Positions 6,986 through 13,888 of a stretch of DNA of 34,772 nt are shown piece by piece. Numbering within the stretch: the stretch's first letter is position 1; the number at the start of each line of letters is the position of its first letter. The notes below the pieces were generated by a model that was given only the letters and a program-made list of their open reading frames with translations, had not been told where the DNA came from and did no database searches. Origin of the DNA: a virus. The stretch covers positions 1 through 34,772 of the IMG/VR virus record IMGVR_UViG_3300025093_000007, one strand, 5' to 3'. Position numbers and translations under genes: made by a program.

Positions 6986-8000
6986 TATTTTTGAAAATTA
7001 CGGTTTGCGGAACAGAATCAACGGTGATTTCGTTCAACCTGGAATCAATTATTTCAATTGCGCCTTTTCGCGTTTCACCTTCGGCGAATTCTTGAAGCGC
7101 TTCCGGATCCTTGAAATTGGAAACGAATTCTTTCAAATCTTTGATTGTAACGTCCGAAGACTTCATTTCCGGTTGTTCGTCCGTGTTTTCGGTTTGATCG
7201 CCGGAAATCGCTTCTTTTTGGCCTTCCTGGTCGTTTTTCAATTCGTCCGCCTTTGCTTTGACCAATTTCAAGAAGTCGCCTTCGCTTTGTTTCAATTTAT
7301 TCGCCTTCCAAATCGACGCCAATTCGTCGCGATCCTTCGCCGTTTTGACTTGTTCTTCCGGCGTCACAAAGGATTCCTTCAAAGATTCGATCGCCTGGTT
7401 CATTTTCTTATTGTCCGTTTTGACCGGTTCTTTGACTTCCTGGAAGGAATCGAAGCGTTCTTCTTGTCCGATTTCTTCTTTCGTGTACGGTAGGCCGCCG
7501 AGTTCGTCCGAGAAGCACAACCGGAAACCTTGTGAAATCGCAACCTTCTTGATCATTGTGATCGGCTTTTCCGACCAAAACTTTGTCAATCTTCCGTCGC
7601 GCGTTCGTTGGCAATACTCGGAAAAATAGACTTCATGTTCAAAAGGGTGAAGGAAGTCGGACCGGTGAATCGTGACGATCGCTTTTAGCGTCGCGGATCC
7701 TGGATTCTTCTTGTCGAAGGTTCCTTCCGTTGTGACCTTCCAACCGGAAAGACGGCCGGATCGTTCCGCTCTCTTGATATAGGTTTCGTAACCGACAACG
7801 ATCGAAAAATTGTTTCCGTATTTCGACGCGTAAATTTCGCGCTTGAACGGATTCAATCCGAACGCGGTTGATATAGATATAAATTGATCAATTTCGATTT
7901 CAGTCAAGTGACCGACCAAATTCGCGGCCCGAAGATATTTTTTCAACGTTTCCGCTTCGACGATTTGAACGCCGTTTGATTGTTCGATTTTTTTATTCAT
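6972..8000 (-). CDS. bet: Bet/RecT-family single-strand annealing protein
   Basis: This protein anneals complementary single strands in phage recombination. The N-terminal ~190 residues match the lambda Bet family: LTEIEIDQFISISTAFGLNPF, KREIYASKYGNN, VGYETYIKRAERSGRLSGW, then FWSEKPITMIKKVAISQGFR and LGGLPYTKEE. The remaining ~150 residues are an acidic, low-complexity tail with no recognised domain. No partner 5'-3' exonuclease gene is visible nearby, which is unusual for a Bet system. The ATG at 8000 is preceded by AAAAATCGAAA and by a TAnnTTTG box at 8018-8025, so it may have its own promoter. Confidence 0.85.
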   Translation of the reverse strand: MNKKIEQSNGVQIVEAETLKKYLRAANLVGHLTEIEIDQFISISTAFGLNPFKREIYASKYGNNFSIVVGYETYIKRAERSGRLSGWKVTTEGTFDKKNPGSATLKAIVTIHRSDFLHPFEHEVYFSEYCQRTRDGRLTKFWSEKPITMIKKVAISQGFRLCFSDELGGLPYTKEEIGQEERFDSFQEVKEPVKTDNKKMNQAIESLKESFVTPEEQVKTAKDRDELASIWKANKLKQSEGDFLKLVKAKADELKNDQEGQKEAISGDQTENTDEQPEMKSSDVTIKDLKEFVSNFKDPEALQEFAEGETRKGAIEIIDSRLNEITVDSVPQTVIFKNNEGE

Positions 8001-8017
8001 TGTTTTCGATTTTTTTA

Positions 8018-8025
8018 CAAATATA
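8018..8025 (-). promoter_or_regulatory. TAnnTTTG-like -7 box ahead of the annealing protein gene
   Basis: The minus strand reads TATATTTG, a full match to the Bacteroidota -7 consensus, in the 26-nt gap between the upstream stop (8027) and the ATG at 8000. I see no clear TTG/TTTG at the proper distance upstream. An internal promoter for the recombination/replication genes is plausible. Confidence 0.4.
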
Positions 8026-8026
8026 A

Positions 8027-8491
8027 TTATTTAGGGAAGGTGAATTCGACGGTTGTTGAAGAAGTTTTGATCGGTTGAACCAGGTCAACGATTTCACCGT
8101 CCGGAATCAATATTTGTTCGGTTCCTTTGACGGTCTTCAATCGCGCTTCAAGATCTTTCCGGTCTTGTTGCACCTTCTTGAATTCTTCATTCAATTCGTT
8201 CCAAATTTCGCAATTCGAATAATCGTATTTGACGCCGGCTTCCTTTGTTCGGATCTTGACGCCGTTGATTGTCGCGCCTTCTTTGCCGTATTTGTCAAGT
8301 TCGTCGATTGCTTCTTCAAGAAGCGCTTTTTTTGCCGCTTCAAGCGCCTTTTTTAGAAATTCGATCCGGACGATCACGTTCGTCGGATCTTCGATTCCGG
8401 CGCGAACGCCAGCGGTGATATTGTCGGACAATTTTGAAATTTCTTCTTTTGACAAGATCACGTCGTTGATTGTTTCAATTGGATTGTTCAT
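8027..8491 (-). CDS. Hypothetical protein, 154 aa, upstream of the annealing protein
   Basis: This soluble, acidic, helical protein starts MNNPIETINDVILSKEEI, with a central coiled coil (LKKALEAAKKALLEEAIDEL) and a small beta part at the end (ILIPDGEIVDLVQPIKTSST). I do not recognise a family. Its first codons and leader are nearly identical to those of the next gene upstream (32 nt with one mismatch), pointing to a duplicated initiation region. Being directly before bet, it could be a recombination accessory factor, but it has no nuclease motif. Confidence 0.65.
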   Translation of the reverse strand: MNNPIETINDVILSKEEISKLSDNITAGVRAGIEDPTNVIVRIEFLKKALEAAKKALLEEAIDELDKYGKEGATINGVKIRTKEAGVKYDYSNCEIWNELNEEFKKVQQDRKDLEARLKTVKGTEQILIPDGEIVDLVQPIKTSSTTVEFTFPK

Positions 8492-8729
8492 GATTTCGAT
8501 TTTTTAATTGTTCTATTTCTTGTGATTGTTGTTCAATTATATAAACTTGTTTTGCAATTTTTTTCTTTTGTTGTGTTATTATGATTTCTTTTGCCTTCTT
8601 TTCCATTATGCAATTGTGCAACCTTTTTGCACAACCTTGACCGTATGTTTCATGTCTTTGCACCTGGAATTCTAATGATTCAATTTTTTCCTTAAGACGT
8701 TGTAATTCTTTTTCAATAGGATTGTTCAT
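8475..8729 (-). CDS. Coiled-coil hypothetical protein, 84 aa
   Basis: The product is almost entirely coiled coil (ELQRLKEKIESLEFQVQRHE, then QQKKKIAKQVYIIEQQSQEI) with a short Cys-containing middle (GQGCAKRLHNCIMEKKAKE). The frame is open to 8822, but the ATG at 8729 is favoured because it overlaps the upstream stop (ATGA) and carries the AAAAATCGAAA motif. Its last codons (KNRNHEQSN) run through the initiation region of the next gene (17-nt overlap). The base composition is more AT-rich than most of the genome. The function is unknown. Confidence 0.6.
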   Translation of the reverse strand: MNNPIEKELQRLKEKIESLEFQVQRHETYGQGCAKRLHNCIMEKKAKEIIITQQKKKIAKQVYIIEQQSQEIEQLKNRNHEQSN

Positions 8730-9031
8730 GATTTCGATTTTTCGATTTTGGTTTGTAATATGGAAAGAAGCGTCGATCGCAATTTTGACGATTGTTCGTT
8801 TTTTTGCGTTTGTTCGATCCAAAAAGTTAATTGTGATAGTTTTATTCGTTTCATGTCGCGGACGTTCGGAATCGCGTTCATTTTGATCGTGACGAAGTGT
8901 TTCAAGAAGTCGCGTTCCTGGTCAATAAGATCCGGCCAAATGTCGGCAACCTTTGCGCCTTTGTTCGTTTTGTTGATCCTGGTCCGTTTTCCGTCCACAA
9001 GTGAAAATTGATTATTTTTGTACGTGTTCAT
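8726..9031 (-). CDS. First gene of the early operon, 101 aa, unknown
   Basis: The ATG at 9031 (MNTYKNNQFSLVDGKRT) follows the AAAAATCGAAA motif and is chosen over the longer open frame to 9103, which would run back through the terminator hairpin. The protein is basic and helical (ADIWPDLIDQERDFLKHFVT, MNAIPNVRDMKRIKLSQL). It is the first gene after the terminator at 9062-9090, so it is probably among the first expressed from this block. I do not recognise the family. Confidence 0.6.
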   Translation of the reverse strand: MNTYKNNQFSLVDGKRTRINKTNKGAKVADIWPDLIDQERDFLKHFVTIKMNAIPNVRDMKRIKLSQLTFWIEQTQKNEQSSKLRSTLLSILQTKIEKSKS

Positions 9032-9061
9032 TCTTTTTCGATTTTTAGAGTGAATAATAGC

Positions 9062-9090
9062 AAAGGCCGACGATCTGCGCGTCGGCCTTT
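9062..9090 (-). terminator. Intrinsic terminator between the 645-aa gene and the early block
   Basis: The arms AAAGGCCGAC (9062-9071) and GTCGGCCTTT (9081-9090) pair perfectly over 10 bp, with one more G-C pair closing a short loop. It lies 10 nt after the stop of the 645-aa gene (9100). The flanking T-tract is short on either strand, so it could work in both directions, but all genes run on the minus strand. Confidence 0.75.
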
Positions 9091-9099
9091 TGTTATGAA

Positions 9100-11037
9100 T
9101 CAAGAAGCGTTTAAAACGCCGGAAAAATGTTCGCGGACCTTCTTGTTCAATTCAGAAAAGATCTTATTTTGAATCGAATCTAATTCCGCGAATTCGCAAT
9201 ATTTTTCAACGTGTTCTTCAACGTGTTTGTCGATGATAATATCAATCGGCGTTCTTGAAGTCGAATGATAATGCGGACAATGATCAAGAATGTCAAAGGC
9301 CAATTCGCCGTCTTTCATAGGTGAAAACAAGAAATTCGACAATTGTGACTTGACTTGATTGACAACCGGTTCGAAGCAATAGTCGAAACACAATCTTTGT
9401 TCTTGTTCGGCGTTCATACGGTCAAGCAATTCTTTGATTTCTTCGCGTGTCGCTTGTCTTCGGGTTAAAACGTGTGCATTGTCTGATTTTCTTCTAACGG
9501 TGAACGAACGCGTCGCGTCTGAAAACGTAATACAATGATCGTTTACCAGGTCAAATAAATATTCTTCGCCGTTGTGATATGCGTTTGATTCTGCGATATA
9601 CGTTTTCGCGTCGGCGATAAAGTGATCACCTTTTTGAATTTTATAAATAGAAATTTGTTGCGATTCGATCATAAATTTTCCGTAAATGATTTTGTGAACC
9701 ATAGGCGGCGAAACCTTTTCTTCTTCGGTTGTTGCTTGTTCGTTTGGATTGGATTCAAGCGCTTTTTCTTGTTTTTCCTTTAGATCTTTTTCAATCGGCG
9801 CGATTTCGTCCTTTGTCACGTATGCGGCCGGATATTTTTTCCGACATGTAGATCCGACGCAAAACGCGCCTTGTGATTCTTCACCAATTGAAAGAAGATC
9901 AAGTTCCGAGAATCCAGGAAGAATAACTTCCGGGCCTTGAATCGTTTCGATCCAATATTTCGGTTTGTCGGAAAGACCTTTTCCGCAACATGCACAAAAT
10001 TCCGTGTGACCTTTTGCCGCCGCTAATTGTTCATTATGTTCAATTTTTTCTTGATCGTTCGCCTTCCAATCAATCGGCTTCAAGTCTTCAAGCGTCAAAG
10101 TGATTTCGCCTTCGGTTTTTACAATCAAACAACCGGAATAAAAGGTTGAATGAAGTTTTTCTTCCTGGTTAGTGTAAGAAGCGAAGAATTTCTTTGCGTC
10201 TTCAACTTCGTAATGTTCGCCGCCGATATTGGCCCAATAAACGCGATCGCCGTAATCGTTTTGTTCGTTTAATAATCCGACCAATTCGGAAACCGTTTTC
10301 CATTCCTTGACGAATTCTTCCGTCGGTTCTGTTGGCGTGTCTTCGATTTCTTGTTTTTCGATTGTCGTTTCTTCCGGACGACGTGTTCCGGAAGAAGTAA
10401 ACTTATCTGAATACTGATCAATCATGTCCGCCGAATTTTTAAGGCCTTCACGATCCATTTTGTGATATGTTGACCAATCTTCGCCTTTGTACGAAATCGT
10501 GTAATAGATTTTTGAATAGTGCGTTTCTTCGGTAACTTCAATTTTTTCTTGAACGATTCCAATTTGAACCGAACGGCCGCCGGGCGTCGTTGAATCAATT
10601 GTTTTCGTCGTTGTTGTTGTTCCGCTAATTTTTTCGATTGTCGTTGTTAAATTTTTCATTTTTTCGATTTTTTCTTCTTGTTCGATTTTTTCTTCTTGTT
10701 GTTTAACTATGTAATTTTCACCAAAAGATTCACGTCTTCCGTTTGGGCCTATTGAAAAATAATTTGTTGTTTGAAATTTTTCCGAATCTTGTTTGATATC
10801 TACGAATAGCGTTCTATTGATTTTTTCAATTTCCATTGTGACCGTTTCTTCCGATTTCACGTTGATCCAAACGTTCAAAATTGAACATATTTTTGACCAT
10901 TGTGACGGCGTAATTTTGACATATTTTGAAAGATCGTCGTTCAATTTCCATGATTTACGATAACCAAAGTAACCTAATTTGTCGATTTCGCCTTCGTAAC
11001 TTACTGTAAATGAGTGCTTTAGACTTGAATTTTCCAT
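9100..11037 (-). CDS. Large early-type protein of unknown function, 645 aa, possibly two fused genes
   Basis: This gene stands alone between two terminators. The N-terminal ~125 residues hold a small beta-rich unit (HSFTVSYEGEIDKLGYFGY). After an EEKIEQEEKIEK linker, a second Met (ATG at 10659, codon 127 of this frame) is preceded by the same AAAAATCGAAA-type signal used at true starts. A second similar unit follows (YYTISYKGEDWSTYHKM), then an acidic linker. Next comes a Cys cluster (FCACCGKGL, paired with FCVGSTCRKKYP about 40 residues on) that looks like a zinc-binding domain seen in proteins of Bacteroidota mobile elements. The C-terminal ~250 residues are unassigned. The frame also starts at an ATG at 11064, but 11037 has the better signal. 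It may be a host-takeover or anti-defence factor; nothing proves this. Confidence 0.65.
   Translation of the reverse strand: MENSSLKHSFTVSYEGEIDKLGYFGYRKSWKLNDDLSKYVKITPSQWSKICSILNVWINVKSEETVTMEIEKINRTLFVDIKQDSEKFQTTNYFSIGPNGRRESFGENYIVKQQEEKIEQEEKIEKMKNLTTTIEKISGTTTTTKTIDSTTPGGRSVQIGIVQEKIEVTEETHYSKIYYTISYKGEDWSTYHKMDREGLKNSADMIDQYSDKFTSSGTRRPEETTIEKQEIEDTPTEPTEEFVKEWKTVSELVGLLNEQNDYGDRVYWANIGGEHYEVEDAKKFFASYTNQEEKLHSTFYSGCLIVKTEGEITLTLEDLKPIDWKANDQEKIEHNEQLAAAKGHTEFCACCGKGLSDKPKYWIETIQGPEVILPGFSELDLLSIGEESQGAFCVGSTCRKKYPAAYVTKDEIAPIEKDLKEKQEKALESNPNEQATTEEEKVSPPMVHKIIYGKFMIESQQISIYKIQKGDHFIADAKTYIAESNAYHNGEEYLFDLVNDHCITFSDATRSFTVRRKSDNAHVLTRRQATREEIKELLDRMNAEQEQRLCFDYCFEPVVNQVKSQLSNFLFSPMKDGELAFDILDHCPHYHSTSRTPIDIIIDKHVEEHVEKYCEFAELDSIQNKIFSELNKKVREHFSGVLNAS
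10659..10675 (-). promoter_or_regulatory. Internal translation-initiation signal in the 645-aa gene
   Basis: The minus strand reads AAAAAATCGAAAAAATG, the same signal that precedes the real starts at 11037 and elsewhere. It is in frame, so a second product of 519 aa (9100-10659) could be made, or two ancestral genes have merged by loss of a stop codon. A second copy of AAAAAATCGAAC lies just upstream. Confidence 0.45.
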
Positions 11038-11141
11038 TTTTTCGATTTTTTGTTCTTGTTTCATGTTGTAATGTTACGGCTTTTTTCAATACGCGTTACA
11101 AAAATTGAAACTTTTTTTTCGTTTTTGTGGAAATTAAGCAC

Positions 11142-11164
11142 AAAAAAAGCGTTCCGAAGAACGC
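11142..11164 (-). terminator. Strong intrinsic terminator with UUCG loop
   Basis: On the minus strand the sequence is GCGTTC-TTCG-GAACGC followed directly by seven T. The 6-bp GC-rich stem, the very stable UUCG tetraloop and the T-tract are textbook for a Rho-independent terminator. It lies 33 nt after the stop of the membrane-protein gene (11197) and ends the lysis/connector block. The rest of the gap to 11064 (about 77 nt) contains T- and A-rich sequence and no clear promoter. Confidence 0.85.
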
Positions 11165-11196
11165 AATTTTTGTCAAAAGAAGAAGTTTATTTCAGT

Positions 11197-11613
11197 TTAT
11201 TGCTCAATATCGAAGTGCTTCAAAATGAAATAAAGTAGTACATGAGCAATCAAGGCCGAAGGAATCAACCAAAAGAAGGAAAGATTCCAAAAATACCAAT
11301 ACACAACAAAGACCAGGTTCGCGACATAAACGTTCATGCAAATCGTACAAGCGCCAAGCGGTTTATACAGAAACCGAAACGGATTCTTCTTGTTCTTGTA
11401 AAAATATTTGTTCAAAAACCGGATCCAAAAGGCGAAGATATTTCCTTCGCGAAACGTGTAATCCAGGAAGAACGAAGCAAGCGCCGAAACCAATCCGACA
11501 AGACCGGCTTCAAAAACCGGCCGGAACCAATTGAAATCTTTGACGAAAAACGTCGCCGTCAAACCGGCCAAAATTCCAAGAAGGAAGAAGGCCCAAATTT
11601 TAAAATTTTTCAT
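11197..11613 (-). CDS. Polytopic membrane protein, 138 aa
   Basis: About four hydrophobic helices are visible: residues 5-25, 32-52, and two in the C-terminal third (VANLVFVVYWYFWNLSFFWL and IPSALIAHVLLYFIL). A CTIC pair (PLGACTICMN) sits just before the third helix. The frame extends upstream to 11709, but the ATG at 11613, right after the upstream stop and an A11 run, is the better start. It is the last gene before a strong terminator. It could be a second holin-like or other membrane-active protein; the CxxC pair is unlike classic holins. No firm family. Confidence 0.6.
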   Translation of the reverse strand: MKNFKIWAFFLLGILAGLTATFFVKDFNWFRPVFEAGLVGLVSALASFFLDYTFREGNIFAFWIRFLNKYFYKNKKNPFRFLYKPLGACTICMNVYVANLVFVVYWYFWNLSFFWLIPSALIAHVLLYFILKHFDIEQ

Positions 11614-11621
11614 TTTTTTTT

Positions 11622-11936
11622 TTAACAATTTCCAACTTCCGACCGGACCAAGAAAACGCAAGCGCCGCCGGGTGAAGTGATATAATTGAATCCTGGTTGC
11701 GGCGTACAAGGCGCGATTTGTGGAACCTTAATTTTGATTTTGATTTCGCCGGATTCGGTGAAGTTATTTGTCAATACAATGTCGGCGCCGCCGGCAAACG
11801 TCACCGTTTCACGGACCGTCAATCCGCGCGAAGTTATTTCGAATATATAGTCGCCGTCACAATACGCGACGACGCCGAAATCAATCACGTCGCCAGGTAG
11901 AAAACAACCTAAATCTTCATTACAATTACAATTCAT
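11622..11936 (-). CDS. Small Cys-rich hypothetical protein, 104 aa
   Basis: The product starts MNCNCNEDLGCFLPGDVIDF and is otherwise beta-rich (DYIFEITSRGLTVRETVTF, GEIKIKIKVPQI), ending in VRSEVGNC. Seven cysteines, clustered at the ends, and the all-beta look suggest a small secreted or virion-associated beta-sandwich. The frame extends to 12098 upstream, but the ATG at 11936 (10 nt after the upstream stop, A-rich leader) is more likely. The function is unknown; position after the adhesin-like gene suggests a virion decoration or fibre accessory. Confidence 0.55.
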   Translation of the reverse strand: MNCNCNEDLGCFLPGDVIDFGVVAYCDGDYIFEITSRGLTVRETVTFAGGADIVLTNNFTESGEIKIKIKVPQIAPCTPQPGFNYITSPGGACVFLVRSEVGNC

Positions 11937-11946
11937 TTTTTTCGTT

Positions 11947-12216
11947 TTAAGTGATTTTTGTTGACGCGCTAAATTCGGATAATTGAAGAATTTGACCTTC
12001 AATGAAGGCGACGTCCGGAAAGTCGTTCGCCTGGAAGACAACGTCAAGCAAACGCGTAATATTTGAATTTTCGTCCGTCCAATGAATGATAACTTCAAAC
12101 GTGTGATTTGAAGCGTAAAAAAAGAATTGATCGACGGTCCAATCCGGATTGATCAACGCGATTCCGTCGGCGGTCGTATAATTGGCGTTTAGCTTGTATT
12201 TGTTGAAGTGCGACAT
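11947..12216 (-). CDS. Hypothetical beta-rich protein, 89 aa
   Basis: The short product starts MSHFNKYKLNANYTTADGIA and is dominated by aromatic-rich strands (WTVDQFFFYASNHTFEVIIH, LLDVVFQANDFPDVAF). No signal peptide or catalytic motif. It lies between two other small proteins downstream of the probable adhesin, and a TAnnTTTG box sits at 12222-12229 just before it. It may be a fibre- or tail-associated small protein. Confidence 0.55.
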   Translation of the reverse strand: MSHFNKYKLNANYTTADGIALINPDWTVDQFFFYASNHTFEVIIHWTDENSNITRLLDVVFQANDFPDVAFIEGQILQLSEFSASTKIT

Positions 12217-12221
12217 GTTTA

Positions 12222-12229
12222 CAAATTTA
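12222..12229 (-). promoter_or_regulatory. TAnnTTTG-like box before the 89-aa gene
   Basis: The minus strand reads TAAATTTG; its TAA is also the stop codon of the upstream gene. No correctly spaced -33 element is obvious. The box could be a chance result of the AT-rich junction. Confidence 0.25.
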
Positions 12230-12532
12230 CAAATTTTGCGGAATAGGATCTTTCAAATCAATCACGTCGCCGGCCGTCGTTTCAATTTCTGACATGGAAA
12301 ACAAGGTCGTCTTCATTTCTTCGATTGAATCCATAAGCGGCGCAAAATCGGCGATCCTGGAAGCCGGCGGAATTTTGACTTCGATCGCGTCTTCTTTTGT
12401 CAAATAAAAATCAATTTGAACGGCGGATTCATTTTCGATCAAATTTTGTCCGATCAACGGTATTACGAAGAAGTCCAAATTGTGACCTTGTGGATTTTTG
12501 ATTCCGGTATTTTCTTTGAAATATGCTTCCAT
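12227..12532 (-). CDS. Hypothetical protein, 101 aa
   Basis: The product starts MEAYFKENTGIKNPQGHNLD and has FFVIPLIGQNLIENESAVQI and an acidic C-terminal half (DSIEEMKTTLFSMSEIETTA). No named motif is seen. It follows the adhesin-like gene by 10 nt and probably belongs to the same virion module; a fibre-assembly or capping role is only a guess. Confidence 0.55.
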   Translation of the reverse strand: MEAYFKENTGIKNPQGHNLDFFVIPLIGQNLIENESAVQIDFYLTKEDAIEVKIPPASRIADFAPLMDSIEEMKTTLFSMSEIETTAGDVIDLKDPIPQNL

Positions 12533-12542
12533 TTTTTTGAAT

Positions 12543-13886
12543 TTACATTGTTCTTAAAATTATTGCGGATCTTGTTGAAGTGCTTGTAATTTGCGCATTA
12601 CCAAAAACAAATAAAGTCGTTGCCGACCTTTCAAAATACCTTGTATTTGTACGCATTGTGCAAGAACTTAAAGTGGTTGAAATAGATGCATGTTTCAAAT
12701 AAGCACTATTAAAATAAGTAGTTTGGCTATTGGCAGGAATCGAATTTATTTCGTGAATTGCGGCGATACGATAATCAGAATAACCGTATATATTCAAGGA
12801 ATTAGCCATTCCTAAGTTTTGGTTATAAGTGCCATTCGTGATTGTACTATTTGTGGCAACAGATATATTTTGATTTATCCATTCAAGGCCGGTCAAATGA
12901 TCTTGCGTCAACCAACGACGATCATTCAAGTCGCCGACAACGGCGTTCGCCCAATCTTGTCCGCCGTTTCCGTCGGTGAATCTGTTTTTGTTTCCGTGAA
13001 TATTGTTATACAAAAGCGTTTCCGAATTCAAATCCGTTTCGTCAAGCGCTTGCATTGTTCCCGGACCTTGTGAATACCCGGTTGTGTATGTTCCGGCCTG
13101 GTATTGCCAACCGTCGTCAAAGGTTCGATAACTTGTAGATAATCCGAAACGCGGCGTCGGTCTTGCGTAAATTGTCGCGCCGCTTCCAGGCGTGCAAATA
13201 ACGTCCGTGTTCGCCGGTTGTGTGAACGTGGATCCGTCGCAATCGGTGATTTGAATATCCGGCGCAACAAATGTCGATCCACAATCTATTGATTGACTGA
13301 AAGATCCGTCCGAATTTTGATAGTTCGCCGAAGCGCCGCCGGAAATCGCCGTCGGCCTGGTATCGCAAACAACCGACATGTCAATCGACAAATCAAAGTC
13401 GATCGCGACAAACGTCAAATTCTTGTCGAATTTTTTCGGCTTCGGTGATTCTTCCTTCAATACTAAAAAGGAATCAATCAAGGATTGACGAACAATGATC
13501 CGGCCCGATTTGATTCCGGATCCGCGTTGAATTCGATATTTCAACAAAGCGGTTCGGATCTTTGCTTCTATATTGTACGGATCACAAGGTCGATCCAGGA
13601 CGGCAACAATTCGAATCGGCGAACGTTGTTCAAGAAAGTTTTCACAAGATCCGGTTCGTCGATCTTCGCCGGCGTCTTCGTAAAAAATATAATCGTCGCG
13701 CCAACGCATATAAAAAAAGCAACCGTTTGAATCACTTATTCCGCCGAAGGCGCGTTCGTTTCCGTTGATTTCGATCGGTATTGTGACGCGTCCTTCTTCG
13801 TCCTTCCGGGCGTCCAAAATAAAGCGATCAAAGTCGTCAACTTCGTGAAGAATCAAATCGGCGATTTCCTTGAAAATTGGATCCAT
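12543..13886 (-). CDS. Chimeric virion protein: connector-like N-terminus plus DUF1566/Lcl-like adhesin domain
   Basis: The 447-aa protein has two parts. Residues 1-170 (LILHEVDDFDRFILDAR, then RSPIRIVAVLDRPCDPYN) look like a head-tail or tail-terminator component. From about 215 there is a Gly/Ser/Thr-rich region and then a DUF1566/Lcl-type domain: RFTDGNGGQDWANAV, LTGLEWINQN, and YGYSDYRIAAIHEINSI, close to the family's G-SDWRLPT-EL motif. That fold is C-type-lectin-like and used in surface binding. The last ~110 codons (12543-12870) are visibly more AT-rich and use different codons from the rest, as expected for a swapped receptor-binding tip. I chose the ATG at 13886 over a TTG at 13892. 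Confidence 0.65.
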   Translation of the reverse strand: MDPIFKEIADLILHEVDDFDRFILDARKDEEGRVTIPIEINGNERAFGGISDSNGCFFYMRWRDDYIFYEDAGEDRRTGSCENFLEQRSPIRIVAVLDRPCDPYNIEAKIRTALLKYRIQRGSGIKSGRIIVRQSLIDSFLVLKEESPKPKKFDKNLTFVAIDFDLSIDMSVVCDTRPTAISGGASANYQNSDGSFSQSIDCGSTFVAPDIQITDCDGSTFTQPANTDVICTPGSGATIYARPTPRFGLSTSYRTFDDGWQYQAGTYTTGYSQGPGTMQALDETDLNSETLLYNNIHGNKNRFTDGNGGQDWANAVVGDLNDRRWLTQDHLTGLEWINQNISVATNSTITNGTYNQNLGMANSLNIYGYSDYRIAAIHEINSIPANSQTTYFNSAYLKHASISTTLSSCTMRTNTRYFERSATTLFVFGNAQITSTSTRSAIILRTM

Positions 13887-13888
13887 TG

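Noticed and set aside
7005-7493. Plus-strand frame of 162 codons opposite the annealing protein
   Set aside because: It is Phe/Arg/Gln-rich and mirrors the acidic tail of the Bet-like protein; a shadow of codon bias.
11065-11141. Operator-like repeats (GTAAC direct repeat and TTGTAA/TTACAA inverted repeat) before the 645-aa gene
   Set aside because: The elements are only 5-6 nt in an AT-rich leader and expected by chance; no partner sites elsewhere were noticed.
13028-13368. Two short minus-strand frames inside the adhesin-like gene
   Set aside because: They are Arg/His/Thr-rich alternatives of the true frame and have no start signal.
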